Below are positions 10,601 to 23,167 of a DNA stretch of 64,000 nucleotides, piece after piece. The position numbers and the translations under genes were made by a program. Source of the DNA: Austropuccinia psidii (taxonomy: Eukaryota; Basidiomycota; Pucciniomycetes; Pucciniales; Sphaerophragmiaceae); assembly GCA_023105745.1 (NCBI GenBank), contig JALGQZ010000018.1, positions 19,860,132 to 19,924,131 on the forward strand. The letters run 5' to 3'. Every line of letters begins with the position of its first letter. Within the stretch, counting starts at the first letter, position 1. Under the pieces are notes generated by a model. The model searched no databases and was not told where the DNA came from. It was given only the letters and a program-made list of their open reading frames with translations.

Positions 10601-13286
10601 ACTCAAATATCTCAAGCGGTGTATATAACCACTATGGATGCCCTTAAAGGATTCCATCAAAATGTGGTAACACCAAGAGCAAGAAAATACTTGAGAATTA
10701 TTGTTCATTGTGGAGTGTATGAATACTTAAGGATGCCCTTTGGTATCAAAAATGCACCTTCACACTTCCAAAGAATGATGAATGAAATCTTCCCTGAAGA
10801 ACTCTCAGAGGGATGGTTAATCATTTAAATTGATGACATTATTATCTGTTCAAAGACTTGGGAAGAGCACATGTACAGATTATCAAGAGTTTTGACAAAA
10901 ATCCAATCAGTAAACATGAAAATCTCCTTGAAGAAATGTCATTTTGGATTTAAAGAACTTAAAGCTCTAGGACATGTTGTATCTGGTTTGTCCCTTGGAA
11001 TTGACAAAAACAAAGTTGCAGCAGTATTGTTAAAACCCATGCCTCAGAATAAGAAGGAAATTCAGTCATTCTTAGGTTTTTCAGGATATTACAGGCAGCA
11101 CATTAAAGATTTTGCATCCATAGCAAGACCACTTTATAAGTTGTGTGACAAAGACACAGTGTTTGAGATGACTGTTGACAGAGTCAAAGCTTTTGAGTCT
11201 CTAAGGGAAGCATTGACCACTGCTCCACTCTTACTGATGCCAGACTTTAAATTGCCTTTCAAACTTTATATTGATGCATCAGGAGATGGACTGGGTGCTG
11301 CACTTCACCAAGTTCAGATCATAAATGATAAGCCTGTAGAAGGACCCATATGTTTCATATCCAGGCAAGTCAAACCAACTGAAGCCAGATATGGAGCAAG
11401 TCAAATGGAATGTCTATTCCTTGTCTGGGCCTTGGAAAAATTGAACTACTTTTTAGAGGGATGTGTTTTTGAAGTGATAACAGATTGTACAGCTGTCAAA
11501 TCACTTTTGAACATGAAAACACCCAACAGACACATGCTCAGATGGCAAATAGCCATACAAGAATACAGAGGCAATATGACTATTGTTCATAAGGATGGGA
11601 ACATTCATAAGAATGCAGATGGACTAAGCAGATGGCCATTACCAAATAATATTGATAATCCTGCTTATGTACCAGAAGAAGCCTCACCACAAATTCCAAT
11701 AGAAGGAATAAGTGTTACAGACTTGAACACCACCTTCTTTGAAGAAGTCAGAAGCAGCTACACTCAAGATAAGAATTGTAGCATCTTATGTCAATTACTT
11801 AACAAAGACTGTAAAGACAACTCTCTAATACATGCCTTGGATGAAGTATGGAGAAAATCTTATGATGAAGGAAGATTTCACCTACTGGATGGTATAATTT
11901 ACCACAGAACCAAGCACACATGTGTCATGACAGTTGTAGACAGGTCATTAATCAATCTTGTACTGAAGGAATGCCATGATAGTCCCTTTTCAGGACATCT
12001 GTCTGAAGACAGAACAAGAGAGAAAGTGAAGACCTGCATATGGTGGCCAATGTGGCAGAAAGATGTTGCAGAGTATTGCAAAACCTGTGACAGATGTCAA
12101 AAGGCAAATAAATCCACTGGCAAAAGACTTGGAAATATGATAAAGATCCAAGAACCAAACAGACCTTGGGAAATTGTCCATATGGATTGGGTAACTGGCC
12201 TACCACCAGGAGGTGACAGGAGCTATAATGCTTGCCTAGTAATTGTAGACAGATTCAGTAAAACTCCAATCTTTTTACCATGTCACAAAGATGATACAGC
12301 CATGGATACAGCTCTTCTGATATGGAATAGAGTAGTGTCATGGACTGGTATATTTACAAATATCATCAGTGATAGAGATCCCAGATTCACTTCAGCACTA
12401 TGGACAAATCTTCACCAATTATTTGGCACTAAACTGTCTTTCTCTACAGCCTACCACCCACAAACTGATGGCCTGGCTGAAAGAATGATCCAAACCTTAG
12501 AGGACATGGTGAGAAGATTTTGTGCATATGGCCTTGAATTCAAAGATTGTGATGGATTTACCCATGATTGGTGTACTCTGTTGCCAGCACTGGAATTAGC
12601 ATATAAAACATCAATCCACGCCAGTACCAATCAGACTCCTGCTATTCTAGAAAAAGGATGGAACCCCAAGTTACCCCAAGATTCCTTGAGGAAAGACTTA
12701 ATTGAAATACATCCCACAGCTGCTAGCTTCAAAGGTATGCTAGACAAAGCTAGGAAGCATGCAGTAAGATGCATGGAGGATTCTTTTGCATATGCTAAAG
12801 ACAAATGGGATAAATCACATGCATCTCCAGATTTCAAAGTGGGGGACCTAGTTCTTGTATCCACCACTAGCTTCAATAACATCAAAGGATGTAAAAAGTT
12901 GAAAGACTCCTTTGCAGGACCTTTTGTGATTAAGGCCCTCCATGGAGAAAATGCTGTTGAAGTAGAGTTATCTGAAGAACTTAGCAACAAGCACCCCACA
13001 TTTCCAGTAAGCTTGATAAAACCATATAAATCTAGTGATGCTGAGAAATTTCCCTTGAGGAATAAGATTCCCCAAGTTATACCTCCTATTGAGACATCTG
13101 GTACTAAGAAAAATTACCAAGGTTCTTAAGGAAAGGAAATTAAGAACTAAGAAAGTAAGGGAATACCTTGTTAGGTACAGTGACCCAACTTGTGAAGATG
13201 AATGGTTAGAAGAAAAAGATATACCAGAAGCTACCAAACTCCTCAGGAGATTCAGACACACTAGAAACACCAATATTACAAAGTAA
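7682..13286 (+). pseudogene. Protease-RT-RNase H-integrase-chromodomain polyprotein remnant (family C)
   Basis: Two blocks, 7682-8521 and 10551-13286, are in one frame once the intervening solo LTR plus its 5-bp duplication (2034 bp, divisible by 3) is ignored. Visible domains: aspartic protease (LLLDPGAFCSCVG, with DPG in place of the usual DSG/DTG), RT (KSRMVGDFRALNTY before the insertion; PDRYPIP, MDALKGFHQN and [10 protein letters not shown] after), RNase H ([16 protein letters not shown]), integrase zinc site (H...H...CKTCDRC), integrase core ([23 protein letters not shown]) and a chromodomain. Breaks: a TAA at 10826-10828 replaces the Tyr of the catalytic Y-I-D-D motif, and a one-base slip in an A run (13109-13113) throws the chromodomain out of frame. 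Gag is absent. The element cannot make its own RT. Confidence 0.85.
8522..10550 (-). mobile_element. Solo LTR (family D) with TSD CTTAC
   Basis: A 2029-bp AT-rich insert starts TGTAAGG and ends GGCTCACA, so it reads TGTGAGCC...CCTTACA on the minus strand. It is bounded by CTTAC at 8517-8521 and 10551-10555, and it splits the RT domain of the family-C element exactly between NTY and VPDRYPIP. It holds no gene, and its open frames are trivial. A second, older copy of this LTR is at 50869-54431. Confidence 0.9.
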
Positions 13287-13311
13287 TATTCTTTTTTTTA
13301 GGGGGAGGGAA

Positions 13312-15125
13312 TGTGAGCCTTAGAGGTAATTCCATATACCCAAAAGACCACAAATACAAAAATAACATATTAATATATATAAAATAAATATATTTATATT
13401 ATTAAAATAAAAATCAAAATATAAATATAAAATTATATTAAAAATAAAAAATTAATTACAATTTAAAAATAAAAAATACATTAAAATTTTGTAAGTATAA
13501 AAGTACATTTATACTTGGAAAAATTAAGTAAAAATGAAATTTTAACAAAATTATGAAAAATTAAATAAATTTGCAAAAAAGTTAAATAAAAATTATTATA
13601 ACTTTTTATCCAATAAATAAACACATAAAAATTATTTCACCATTGGATTCCTCATAAAAAATCAGGTGGGGTCACCTCTGAGTGAAATTCTTGTAACTCA
13701 ACTCTAAATAAGCTTAAATTAAGTTTTTAGTATTTTCAATACAAAAGTTGAAAATCCTCAAAACCTTAATTTAATTCACACCACATGTGGTGTTAACCAT
13801 CAATTTTTGTGTTAAAATTGAGGTGTTGTGTTTAGTTTAGAAGTTATGAGGAATTGAAGTATTTTCAATTGAATTCAATTGAAATGTCAAAATGTGCGCG
13901 TGTATTACATAAGTGAACTTTGATTTACATATGAGGTGTCAATTATTACTGTATTGTACTGTACAATTGAATTGAATTACATATGTAAATTATAAGTATA
14001 ATACATGATGAGGAATTAAAGGAAAAATAAATTGGAAAGATTAAATTTGGGGGGGAAAAGGAACTCCAGCTCTAAGGGGGAGCTAGACCCCCAAAATCCT
14101 TGCTGACAGGCGTGGGATGTCAAAATTCACGCAAAAGTTCATCACTTTTGGCCTGGAATTGAGTCACAGGGTCTGTGGACTCAATTGATGATGAGGTTTT
14201 GATACCAACTGGGGTAGTTTTAGCTGTTGCCAAGAAGGTAAAACTACCCTTAAGATAAAACAACCATAGTAAAAACAGTTTTAACTGGTTTCTACGCCTC
14301 TTACACACATTCTGACGTGTTTTGAAGGCTCTAGGCCTGGTATTGCTATAGTAATGGCTGATTTAAGGGTCTAAAATGGCTAAAAATGGCTAAAAATGGC
14401 TTAAACCAGCCCTTTTTGGTCTAAACCAGGGTTCAATGATGCCATAATTGGCTTTTCTGTTGTCAGACTGTTTTTCACGACTGACAAGAGTAAAAGTTAC
14501 TTTTGGAGTAAGAGAATTGATGGCTATAAAAGAATGTCTTCTTTGCCCCACTTTTCTCTTCATGTTAGAATCTTTTCCTTTTATTAATTAGTTTAAACAC
14601 TGTTAAACCAATCAATCAAAGATTCCAACCACCATTTTCAAATCATTTTAATCCTTTTAACCACGTGAAAAAATCATTATAATCATTGTTTGTAACTCTT
14701 ATAATCATTTTTACCCCTGAACCACCCCAAAAGTGAATTAAAGCATCTTTCATCACTGTTAACTTTGTCACTTTGTTTCCAAATTCACTCTGGTCACTTT
14801 TGGGCGTGTTTTTTCTTTAATATTCTTTTTAAAGACTTTGTTCTTTAATTAATTGCTTGCAGTTCTTTGCTCAATTAATTCCAATTGAAATTTCTCTTGA
14901 AGAAATTTCTTTTGTAGCCTTAAAATATCTCTTGTAGAGTATTTTTTGGATAAATTTTTATAATATTATTGTTTTATACTAATAAAGTTATAAACAATAA
15001 AATTAGCGTGTTTTCTCTTAAAAATAATATTTCATACTATTTTTAATTGATTTTTACCTTATACAAATTTTGAGGACAGGAAAAGTACTTGATTTTTAAT
15101 CAAAGTTTCATATCCACACCTTACA
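13312..15125 (+). repeat. 3' LTR of the family-C + element
   Basis: 1814 bp, starting TGTGAGCC directly after a polypurine tract and ending CACACCTTACA. Related copies are at 39222-41003 and 51777-53516 (both minus), with a much older one at about 48897-50604. It holds no gene. Confidence 0.85.
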
Positions 15126-18078
15126 TAATTTATCTACAAAATTTGGTACACAGTTCTTTAGAAAGGATTTTCCAACACAAGAGCAGAAGGCTCCTGGGTC
15201 AAGTTGAAGTTTATTGGGTTTTTTATCAATTATCACTTCTGTTATACAGGAATTACAAGCTGTATAGCCTTTCCCTCTGCTTGGTTTGGTTTTCATGGGC
15301 TGTGCATCTTGTATTTTTGACAAATCAAGTTCACTATTGCTCAATTGTGGCAAGTGGGAATAATATTCCATGATTTCAAATGTGAGATTTATATCTTCTA
15401 TATCTTTTTAAGATTCAGAAAATATTGAGGATTTATCATCTGAATTTTCTTCATTTACATCATCTTTTCCAACATCAGGTTCCTTCTCAATGTCAATTTC
15501 ATTGATTTTTCACCTTTTTGGACATGTATTAGCTAAATTTGTGGTTCTATCAAAAATATGGCACTTTCTTATTGTATCTTCAGATTTATATTTCATATTA
15601 TTGGAAATTATTTTGGAATTTTTGTCAACAGAATCTTTCCAAGGTGTATTAAAACTTGTTTTAATATTCACCCCACCAGAACCAATTCTGGTTCTTGTGG
15701 TTACTTCTTCTAATATATATATACAATATCTTCTTCAGAAGATTTTTAAGTAGGCCTTCTCTTGACAGAATGCTTTAATTCAATTCCACATTTTCCAAGA
15801 ACTTTTTCTGTGAATCATAATTTCTGAAATTTCAGGATATAATGCTGTTAATCTGTCTTTCTGTTGGCAAAACCATGGTAAAGCTTTGTCTTTTTCAGCA
15901 TTAAATCTAGCAATTCAAAGGCTGTTTCCACTTAAAAGCTCCAAGCATCATTAGCCCATACATTAATAATTTGGGTTTTTCACCAAGTCCAACTTTGATG
16001 TCCATGTGCTTGTCTTAGCTTGATATACCATTGATGAGCTGATTTTGTAAACAAGGTGTTAAATCCTTCTGTTACCAATCTTTATGGTGACTTAAAGTCT
16101 TCCTTGATCATTTAAATACCTCTAATGAATTAAACATGGATATATTCTCCTTCACCACTGAAGTGAGGCCATTCTGAGAGTTTTTATACTTCTTTCAAAA
16201 GTACTTGGCCCATTGATGGTTCCATGTTATGGAAAGAAGTGTAAAATTCATTCTTTGATTGTGGATTTTCTTCATCCAATAGTTGTGGGTTAGACTTTTT
16301 TGTACCTTCATTTTGATTCAGAGGTGTAGAAATTCTTGGTAAGGGTGCATTAATTTTTCAATTTCACTCATTTTACTGGTGTTAAGCCTTTGGAATTTCT
16401 GGATTCATGTTGAAAACCTTGTATTAGATTTATTAACTCAATTTTATACATTTCTTCTTTGCTTGTCATTTCTTGCCATAATTCAGTTTATCTAGTATTA
16501 TCAATAAAGAGTTGTTTCAATTTCATTGTTAATTTTGATGATTCCTCTTATGAGGTGTTAAAATGCTTTTTCAAGGAAATGGTATATGTCTTTACTTCAA
16601 TAAATGAGCTTAAAATATCATCAAGTACTTTTTTATCTGCTTTGATAATACTTATGGCTTGTTTCATTCTTGTTTCAATTATTTCATAAATATTGAACTT
16701 AAAATATTTATCTGTTAATTTTTTTTAATGTCAGAATGTTCATTTACTTTATTTCCAAATTAACTATCATTATTTGAAGTTTTAATTGCTCTTTAAGCTT
16801 TTCAAAACACATAAGTGTTTCATTTATTTGGCTCACGCTTATATTACCTGTCTTGAGATTGTTTCAAATTGATGAATTTGTATCAGAAATATGGCTATTG
16901 ACGTCATTCATAGCTATATACAAGTTTGGAATGCTATCTACACTGTCAAAAATCATTTCTGATATTTTTATCTGGCTTCCTCCTTTTTCTGTAATTCCAT
17001 AATGGCTCTGGCCATCTAAAACACATTTTCCATGGTATCCTGTTGATTATTTGGGATTCTGTAGCCCTGGCTGTATGATTTTGTGGCTGGTGCTTTTCCT
17101 TTTCCCTTGTTTTGAGTTTGTGGCTGCTTTTTCATGTTGGAATTACTACTTCTGGCTATTGCAGTTGGTTTTGGCACCTTTTTGGGTGGTGGAGGGTTAT
17201 TTTGCCTCCATTCTGCTGTTAAAAGCATCATATTCTTCTTTTCTATCAATTAATGCCATCCATTCAGTAACATGAAAGTGTTGGGATGGCCCAGAAATTT
17301 TCTTTCAGTAAGGTAACAATTCATTCAGTTTTGCCACAGATATTCAAGTATCTGTTACTATTTGTGCTTAAAGGCATTCTTGCAAGCCTTCTGGCTGTAT
17401 TTGTATATGTCCACTTAGTCTTCTTGTAGAGGTTTCAGCTCTTTTTGAAGGTAAAACAGTGTTAGTAGCTTCAGAATGGCATAATTTGCCATATTGGGAT
17501 TCATTTACTGACTCTTGACCTTCTTGAACTGATTTTATTCTTCCATTATCATGTCTATCACCTTTTTGAAATCTTCTTAAGGGGTTATAGATTGCTTCTC
17601 ATCTGGTTGAAGGCATAATTATGATTAAAAAAGCTTAAAATAGTATTTTTACATCAAAAAAACTTCCTATTGGCCGAATCCTTTCTTTTTGGAGGGTAGA
17701 ACTTATGTCAAAATTGATTAATTCAGAAGGAATTTCCTCTTTTTGATTATTTTGAGCTATAATAAAAGTGCTATTATAATTAGAATTAACAGTGCTGGAA
17801 AGAATAATACTAATAGCTGTTGTGCTGTTTCAATGTTTTCTTGCCTTACCATGTTTTCAGACACTCAAATTAATTTAAAAAGAAATTAATTAAGTAAGAA
17901 AAAAAAAATTTTCAAAAGAAAAAGAAAAAATGAAGCCTCACTTATAATATTGAAAAAGTTTTTATTTTTTATGCTTTGTGGAATTAGAAGTATTTTTATG
18001 GATTTTTCAATTTCTCAATGTAAGAAAACAAGTTAAAAAAGGTAACAAAATATGTCACAAGTAAAATCTCACATGTGA
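15126..18078 (-). pseudogene. Decayed gag/protease region of a family-C element, minus strand
   Basis: Read on the minus strand from 18078 down, this is the 5' UTR, gag and start of protease of a family-C element whose 5' LTR is at 39222-41003; the two parts were separated by the family-B insertion. A Pro/Lys/Gln-rich gag fragment (PPPPKKVPKPTAIARSSN) lies at 17249-17016. The protease start (NSCITEVIID, LDPGAFCSCVG) at 15371-15126 matches the + copy at 7682 but differs at many bases. The rest of gag is broken by many stops. The fragment ends exactly at the end of the + strand LTR at 15125, and the downstream pol is missing. Confidence 0.7.
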
Positions 18079-18083
18079 GCCCC

Positions 18084-20257
18084 TGTCACAGCCATGGAGA
18101 CAGGCAGGGCATTGCCACTCATTACTAATGGAGAATCTTCCAACACCTAATCAGCAAGGGGTTTCATGGAAGATTCACCAAATACAGTTCCAATCCTCAA
18201 TACAGCTCAATACAGGCAAAACCCAAATACAGGATTCACCAAATACAGGCCTGTCCTCAATACAGGCGCAAATAACTGTATTGGATACACCAATACAGGT
18301 TCCTCAATCATACAGTCATGGTTTCTCAACACTAAAACATCGTGCTGGCACTTTTTCACATATACCAGCCCCCTTTCACCCACCTGGGGGTTTTTCCCCC
18401 AGTTAATTAAAAAATTGGATTTATTATTTAATATTATTTTATTATTTATTAAGTTAGTCTTTGCCTTCCCTCACCTGTTCAGTAGAGTCCTGGTGGCCAT
18501 ATCCTTTATTAATCCTTTTTCTCTTTTCTAAAAAGGCTGAAACAGTGGTACAGGATTATTTGTGGTTGGCTCTTTATTATTGCTTTTGTTTTTCTCTCAT
18601 ATCTTTTTATGCTTATTATTTTATGACTAGGAATTTATCCTCTTACTTCATTACTCTTATCAATTGAGTATTTCATTCTGAGCCCTCCTGTCAGCCTGTG
18701 ACTCAAAACAGAGCACTAGCATGACATCCAACATACCATAAATAATGGTATGACAAGTATTGAACAAACATAGTCAATACAGGTAATAAATAAGAGGAAA
18801 ACAATCCTCTTAAATTAAACACCAACCTTATCCAAACAGAATAAGGAAACCTAGAGGAGAATAAACAAGTCAAAACCCTTATTTTCACCTCTCATCTAAC
18901 TTATGCATATTTAAGTTATTCTATACCAAAATGGTATTTTTCTTAAAGCTCACATAGAGAGCTACACAATGATATCATCCATGTTGCTGTAACACCACTA
19001 CAACTGGAGATACCATATGACCTTTATTTCAAAACCAAGACCCCCCTGAAAGTCAAAGAGGGCTTGTACAAAACTGTACAAACGTATAACCAAATTAAAG
19101 ACATAAACAAGAGCTTTAATTTGAGATACATTAGACCTCTGTATCTCTTAAATTGACTAAGGGATCTTGGTTCAAAGGCTTAACAACCAAAAATACAGAT
19201 ATTCTGAAAACAAGAAAGTAAACAAACCCCTGTATCTTTGGCATACACTCATACAACTGTACAGTGTAATATACCAAGCTGTAGAGCTAATCAAGCCCTA
19301 CAAAACTGTATCATCAGAATACAGATATCTTCCAAATTGAAGAAGATATCTGGTATGGAAGTTTTTGAAGCCTCATACTGATGTACAAAAATACATCCAA
19401 AAACTTAAAACCCTTATAACTTTTGCTATTCTAAAGAAGGGTAAACTTGAAGCATGCCAAATTGAAGAGCTCATTAAGTCCATCAATTCTGTGGTCTTGG
19501 TTTCTTGATATCTCAAAAACTGACTAAGATATCTTGGTTGGAAGTATTTTGACCAATGCTGGCCTGTACCAAACCTGTACCAACCAGTACTGTCTTGATA
19601 CTTAAAATAATGGTTGTTTAAATCTTAAAACCGCCCAGAATGACTAATATTGATCATACAGACACCAGTACAACGTCATCCAAGTGCTGACGTGGCAGGT
19701 GAAAAGTTTTTTCACCCTGTATTGACCCATAATGATCATTTGTGGTTCTAAAACCACAATTCTGCCTATGTTGACGTCAGAATTGAAGATCCAGAACCAC
19801 AGATTGACCATTGGAGTGAAAATTTTCACTCCTCTGACGTGTGAAGAGTTAATAACTCTTGACAGTCTTGAAAGATATAAAAAGGAGGATTTTTTCCTTG
19901 AAAACCCATCATTCATTATCTTATTTACCCATATTCTTTCATGACAAAACTGTTATCCATCAGTAGTGTCCTTAGAATTATCAAAGATATAATTAGAGTA
20001 TAATTATTGTGGTACTTCTTTACAGTCAGAGATATTAGAGTATTGCAACCCAGGTCCTCAATAGACTCATCACCACTGTTACCACGTAGCAGTAGGACCT
20101 GAAGAATTTAATTTATTTATTTTTTGACGTGTCACAGTCATAATACTAGCTTGTATTTACACTTTATAGCTACTATATAGACTCACCCTGACACCTCCAT
20201 AAGTAAGTCTGTTCATTGAGTGCCAGGCCCTCTTCATTTCAAAGAGCCCCTGTGACA
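18084..20257 (-). repeat. Left (3') LTR of family B, split by a family-A solo LTR
   Basis: Read on the minus strand it begins TGTCACAGGGGCTC at 20257 and ends GGCTGTGACA at 18084. Without the nested 1505-bp insert and its 5-bp duplication it is about 664 bp, close to the 683 bp of the right copy at 38531-39213. It carries a run of CAATACAG-type words around 18190-18300, which recur in the right copy. Confidence 0.85.
18689..20193 (+). mobile_element. Family-A solo LTR with TSD CCTCC
   Basis: 1505 bp, starting TGTCAGCCTGTGACTC and ending CTCACCCTGACA, with CCTCC at 18684-18688 and 20194-20198. It lies inside the family-B left LTR. It is diverged from the LTRs of the complete family-A element at 27566-37268 and is therefore older than that element. 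It has no coding content. Confidence 0.9.
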
Positions 20258-20275
20258 TTATCCCCCTCTTGAAAG
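20258..20275 (-). other. Polypurine tract of family B
   Basis: On the minus strand AAGAGGGGGATAA sits immediately before the LTR start TGTCACAGG, as expected for the plus-strand primer site just upstream of a 3' LTR. This fixes the left LTR as the 3' LTR of the minus-strand element. Confidence 0.65.
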
Positions 20276-21185
20276 TGGTGAGCTCTGAGCACCATAAAAG
20301 TAATGACTCTTGATAAGATCAACTGATTTGTTCTTCCCCCCAATTCCCAATTTTCATCTCTCAAAGTTCCTCTTCATAAATCATAATTTCAACCCCTTTC
20401 AGCTTCATAACTTGTAGGTCCATCTTCTTTGCCTTGATTCTGATTCTTCTTCACTTCATCAATTTTTTCTTATATTTTCTTTGATCTTCTTCTTATTGCA
20501 GAGTTCTTCACTCATTTTGTCTTGAGTCCTCATGGCTCATGATAAAAAGTGATTTCAGGTCCATGTCCTAAGAACCCACTGCCATTCCATCAATTTTGTC
20601 TTCATTTGGAGATTGGGCCAACTTGGACCATTTCAAAAGTCCTTGAGTTATTCCCCAAAATTGTTGTTCTATGGGTTTTTTGGTCAAAATGTCCAAAATT
20701 CACAAAAGTGAGCAAATGCAAGATAATGAAGTTTTTGATGATTTTTGATTGAAATTCGTGTTTTTGCCTTTTTCACATGATTTGAGGTTTAAATAGCCAT
20801 AAATGCGCAAATGCGCAAATATGCCCATATCATTAAAATGGCATATTTGGTGAATAATTGAATAAAAATGGGTTTTTGAAGGTTTTGAAGAGAAATGACT
20901 CCAAATGTGCAAATATGCCAATATGGTCAAAATGGCATATTTTGCTGAAGAATTGAATAAAACATTGATTTTGATGTTTTGAAGAAGAATGAAGCCAAAA
21001 TGTGCAAAAGTGCGCAAATGCATGAAAATGGCCAATTTGGCCTATGAAACAGGGTTTTCTTGATTTTTCCCTCCTATTTTCTTTGATTCAGCTCATTCTT
21101 TCAGTTCCAAATTTCCATAATTGTCTTGCTGACTTGCAATTGTCCATAATTCTCTTGGTCTTGACTTTAAAATTTTGACTTGAAG

Positions 21186-22354
21186 ATGAGTTCAAGGCTG
21201 ACTTCCCTTTGTGATTCCAATCACTCTGATTCCCCACCTTCTGTAATTTATGGTCCTGGTGTTTTTGATAACTTGAGGGAGCTTTCTGAAGAGAGTATGG
21301 CCCCTACAGAGATTTGGGACATCAAGAAAGCCTATAATGGTTTTAAATCTGTCAGAGTTATTGAACCACCCTGCACCAATTGTAAGAGGAAAGGGATTCC
21401 TTGTGTGGAATCTGCTACTGCTAGGTCCACCAGGTGTCAATTTTGCAATCTTGCAAAAAGAAATTGCTCTCAAGCCCACTATAGCTTTCCTGAAAATCCC
21501 AGAAGATTATGGAGCAGAATAAAGAAGGGTGGAAGATTTGGATTGGAAGCTCCTGTTGATGAACCTCCCACCTCTGATGCCACCTCTGGTCACTCCAATT
21601 GTGAGCTTATTGGCCATAAACTTGATGGGTTACTGACTTCTATGTTTTCTTTTCTTCTTCTTCAGTGACTGGATCTAGAATGGGAGGTGTCCAACAATGG
21701 AATAATACCAGCAGTTCCAGGGCAGCCATTGGAGGATCAATTCACCCCCAAGGAAATCCCATTGGAGTGGCCCCAGAGGTTCCCATTTTGGTCACCAGAA
21801 AAGATGGAAAACTTGGAATATTGAAGAGAAATTTGGTGGTTCAAGATGAAATTGATACTGATTCTGAAGGCAGTGATGAGATTGATGGAGAAGAGCTTGA
21901 AATTACTACCCCAATCCAGAAAAGAAGAATCCAATCCACTTCACAATACCCAGTCCAAGCCAGTACCACCAATAATGAAGTGATCAGGTCCCCCCAACCA
22001 CCTCAACTTCCAATTAGATCCCCAACCAGGCCCTCCACACTTGCCTCCACCTCTACCAATATCCAACCACCAGTGGCCAGCACTTCTAGAGACCCAATGT
22101 CTCCAGAACCTGAATCAATCTTTGAAAACCCTTGCCTCTGGAATATTACTGGCAACTTCACTGATCAGAAAAGGGTGAACAAGAAGGTGGTCACCTCTCT
22201 ATTTGCTGAAGTTGATGCTTTCACTGAGGTGTTTGTTGATAAGGCTATGAAGAGTGCTATTCCAGGGGAGCCCACTGCTGCTTTGGCCAGGGAGGCAGTT
22301 GCTTATGAAGATGCCATGGTTGTTAAGTCCAGAGAATCCTTGAAGAAATTTTGA
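21186..22354 (+). CDS. Antisense Zn2Cys6-type cysteine-cluster gene carried in element B
   Basis: Two exons, 21186-21600 and 21666-22354, flank a 65-bp GT-AG intron (GTGAGC donor, CTGAC branch-like word, T/C-rich CTTCTTCTTCAG acceptor). The ATG at 21186 is chosen as the first in frame; upstream exons are possible. The 367-residue product has Cys63-x2-Cys66-x6-Cys73-x10-Cys84-x2-Cys87-x6-Cys94, which fits the fungal Zn(II)2Cys6 spacing, with basic residues between Cys66 and Cys73 (CTNCKRKGIPC). After that come an acidic stretch (199-217), a long Ser/Pro/Thr-rich linker and a helical C-terminus. It is convergent with pol of the same element, which ends at 23168, and lies between pol and the 3' LTR. 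I recall this protein as highly multicopy in myrtle rust, which fits transposon carriage. DNA binding is inferred from the motif. It could instead be a zinc-binding structural protein. Confidence 0.75.
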
Positions 22355-23167
22355 TGAGGATTATCTGTGCCTGGTCTTTAACATGACTAGTGTTTGCTCT
22401 TAATTATTAAATAAATTGACTCCCAAAACAAGATATGGGAGTTATGATTTCTGCTTTTGAAACAAGAAATGAAAAAGAAATCATACAAGTAAAAGAAAAT
22501 GAAATGAAAAATAAAAATGAAAAATAAAAATGAAAAATAATTGAGAGAAAAAGAGAGTAAAGAAATAGAAATAAGAAGACTTCTGAGGATTGATCTTCTT
22601 GTGGTGAGTTGCTTGATTTTGGCCATAATTTTTCCTGAAAAGATAAAACCAAACATCTTATGCTCACAGAGTGGCCAAGGTGTTGTTTTACAAGAAGTAG
22701 AACCCTCAGAGATGCATACCAGGAGATGGAACTTACTTTCATAACTTCAACTCCCCACCAAGCACCATAAATGAAAAAGAAATTACGCCATAACATGAAT
22801 TGTGGTAATGAATGTCTTGAAAGATAATTTATGGCATGATTAAAGAAGAAAAGAAAATAAGAGAAAAGATTGGGCCATATCTTGATGAAAGGTCCAAACT
22901 CTTGAGGGTATGATGTTGCAAGGCCTTCTGAACCTGTCCAAATAATTGACAAGTGCTCACAAAGTGTCCAAGGTGATGCTTACAACAAATTTGGGTAGAA
23001 TACCCCCTTAAAGGTGCATGCCAGGAGAGGAACTTACTTTCATAAACTCCAATCCCCACCAAGCACCATAAATCAAACTCTTGAGGCATTTGGGCCAGGC
23101 TTGTCTGGATACAAAGTGTGAAAATCCTTGACAAGGTCTGGGAGTTGGTAAGGCTGGAAGCTGGTTC
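22355..23167. repeat. Spacer between convergent genes with a 113-120-bp direct repeat
   Basis: Segments 22661-22773 and 22954-23073 are diverged direct copies. Both run from a TGCTCACA word to CACCAAGCACCATAAAT and share GGAACTTACTTTCATAA. The rest is A/T-rich with GAAAAATAAAAAT-type runs at about 22490-22560. It is probably the 3' UTR of pol on one strand and of the Zn2Cys6 gene on the other. Confidence 0.6.

Larger units (their letters stand above)
7680..15125 (+). mobile_element. 5'-truncated Ty3/gypsy chromodomain retrotransposon (family C), + strand
   Basis: The internal region begins inside the protease domain at about 7680, so the 5' LTR, primer site and gag are missing. It runs through RT, RNase H, integrase and chromodomain, then a polypurine tract (GGGGGAGGGAA, 13301-13311) and a 3' LTR at 13312-15125. 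It is interrupted at 8522-10550 by a solo LTR. Beyond 15125 the sequence is the protease end of another family-C copy in the opposite orientation. Confidence 0.85.

Noticed and set aside
11899..13273. Minus-strand open frames opposite the family-C integrase and chromodomain
   Set aside because: Shadows of the real + strand pol, with no domain signature.
18128..18531. Gln/Thr/Asn-rich frame duplicated at 38700-39220
   Set aside because: It is within the two inverted family-B LTRs and arises from CAATACAG-type words.
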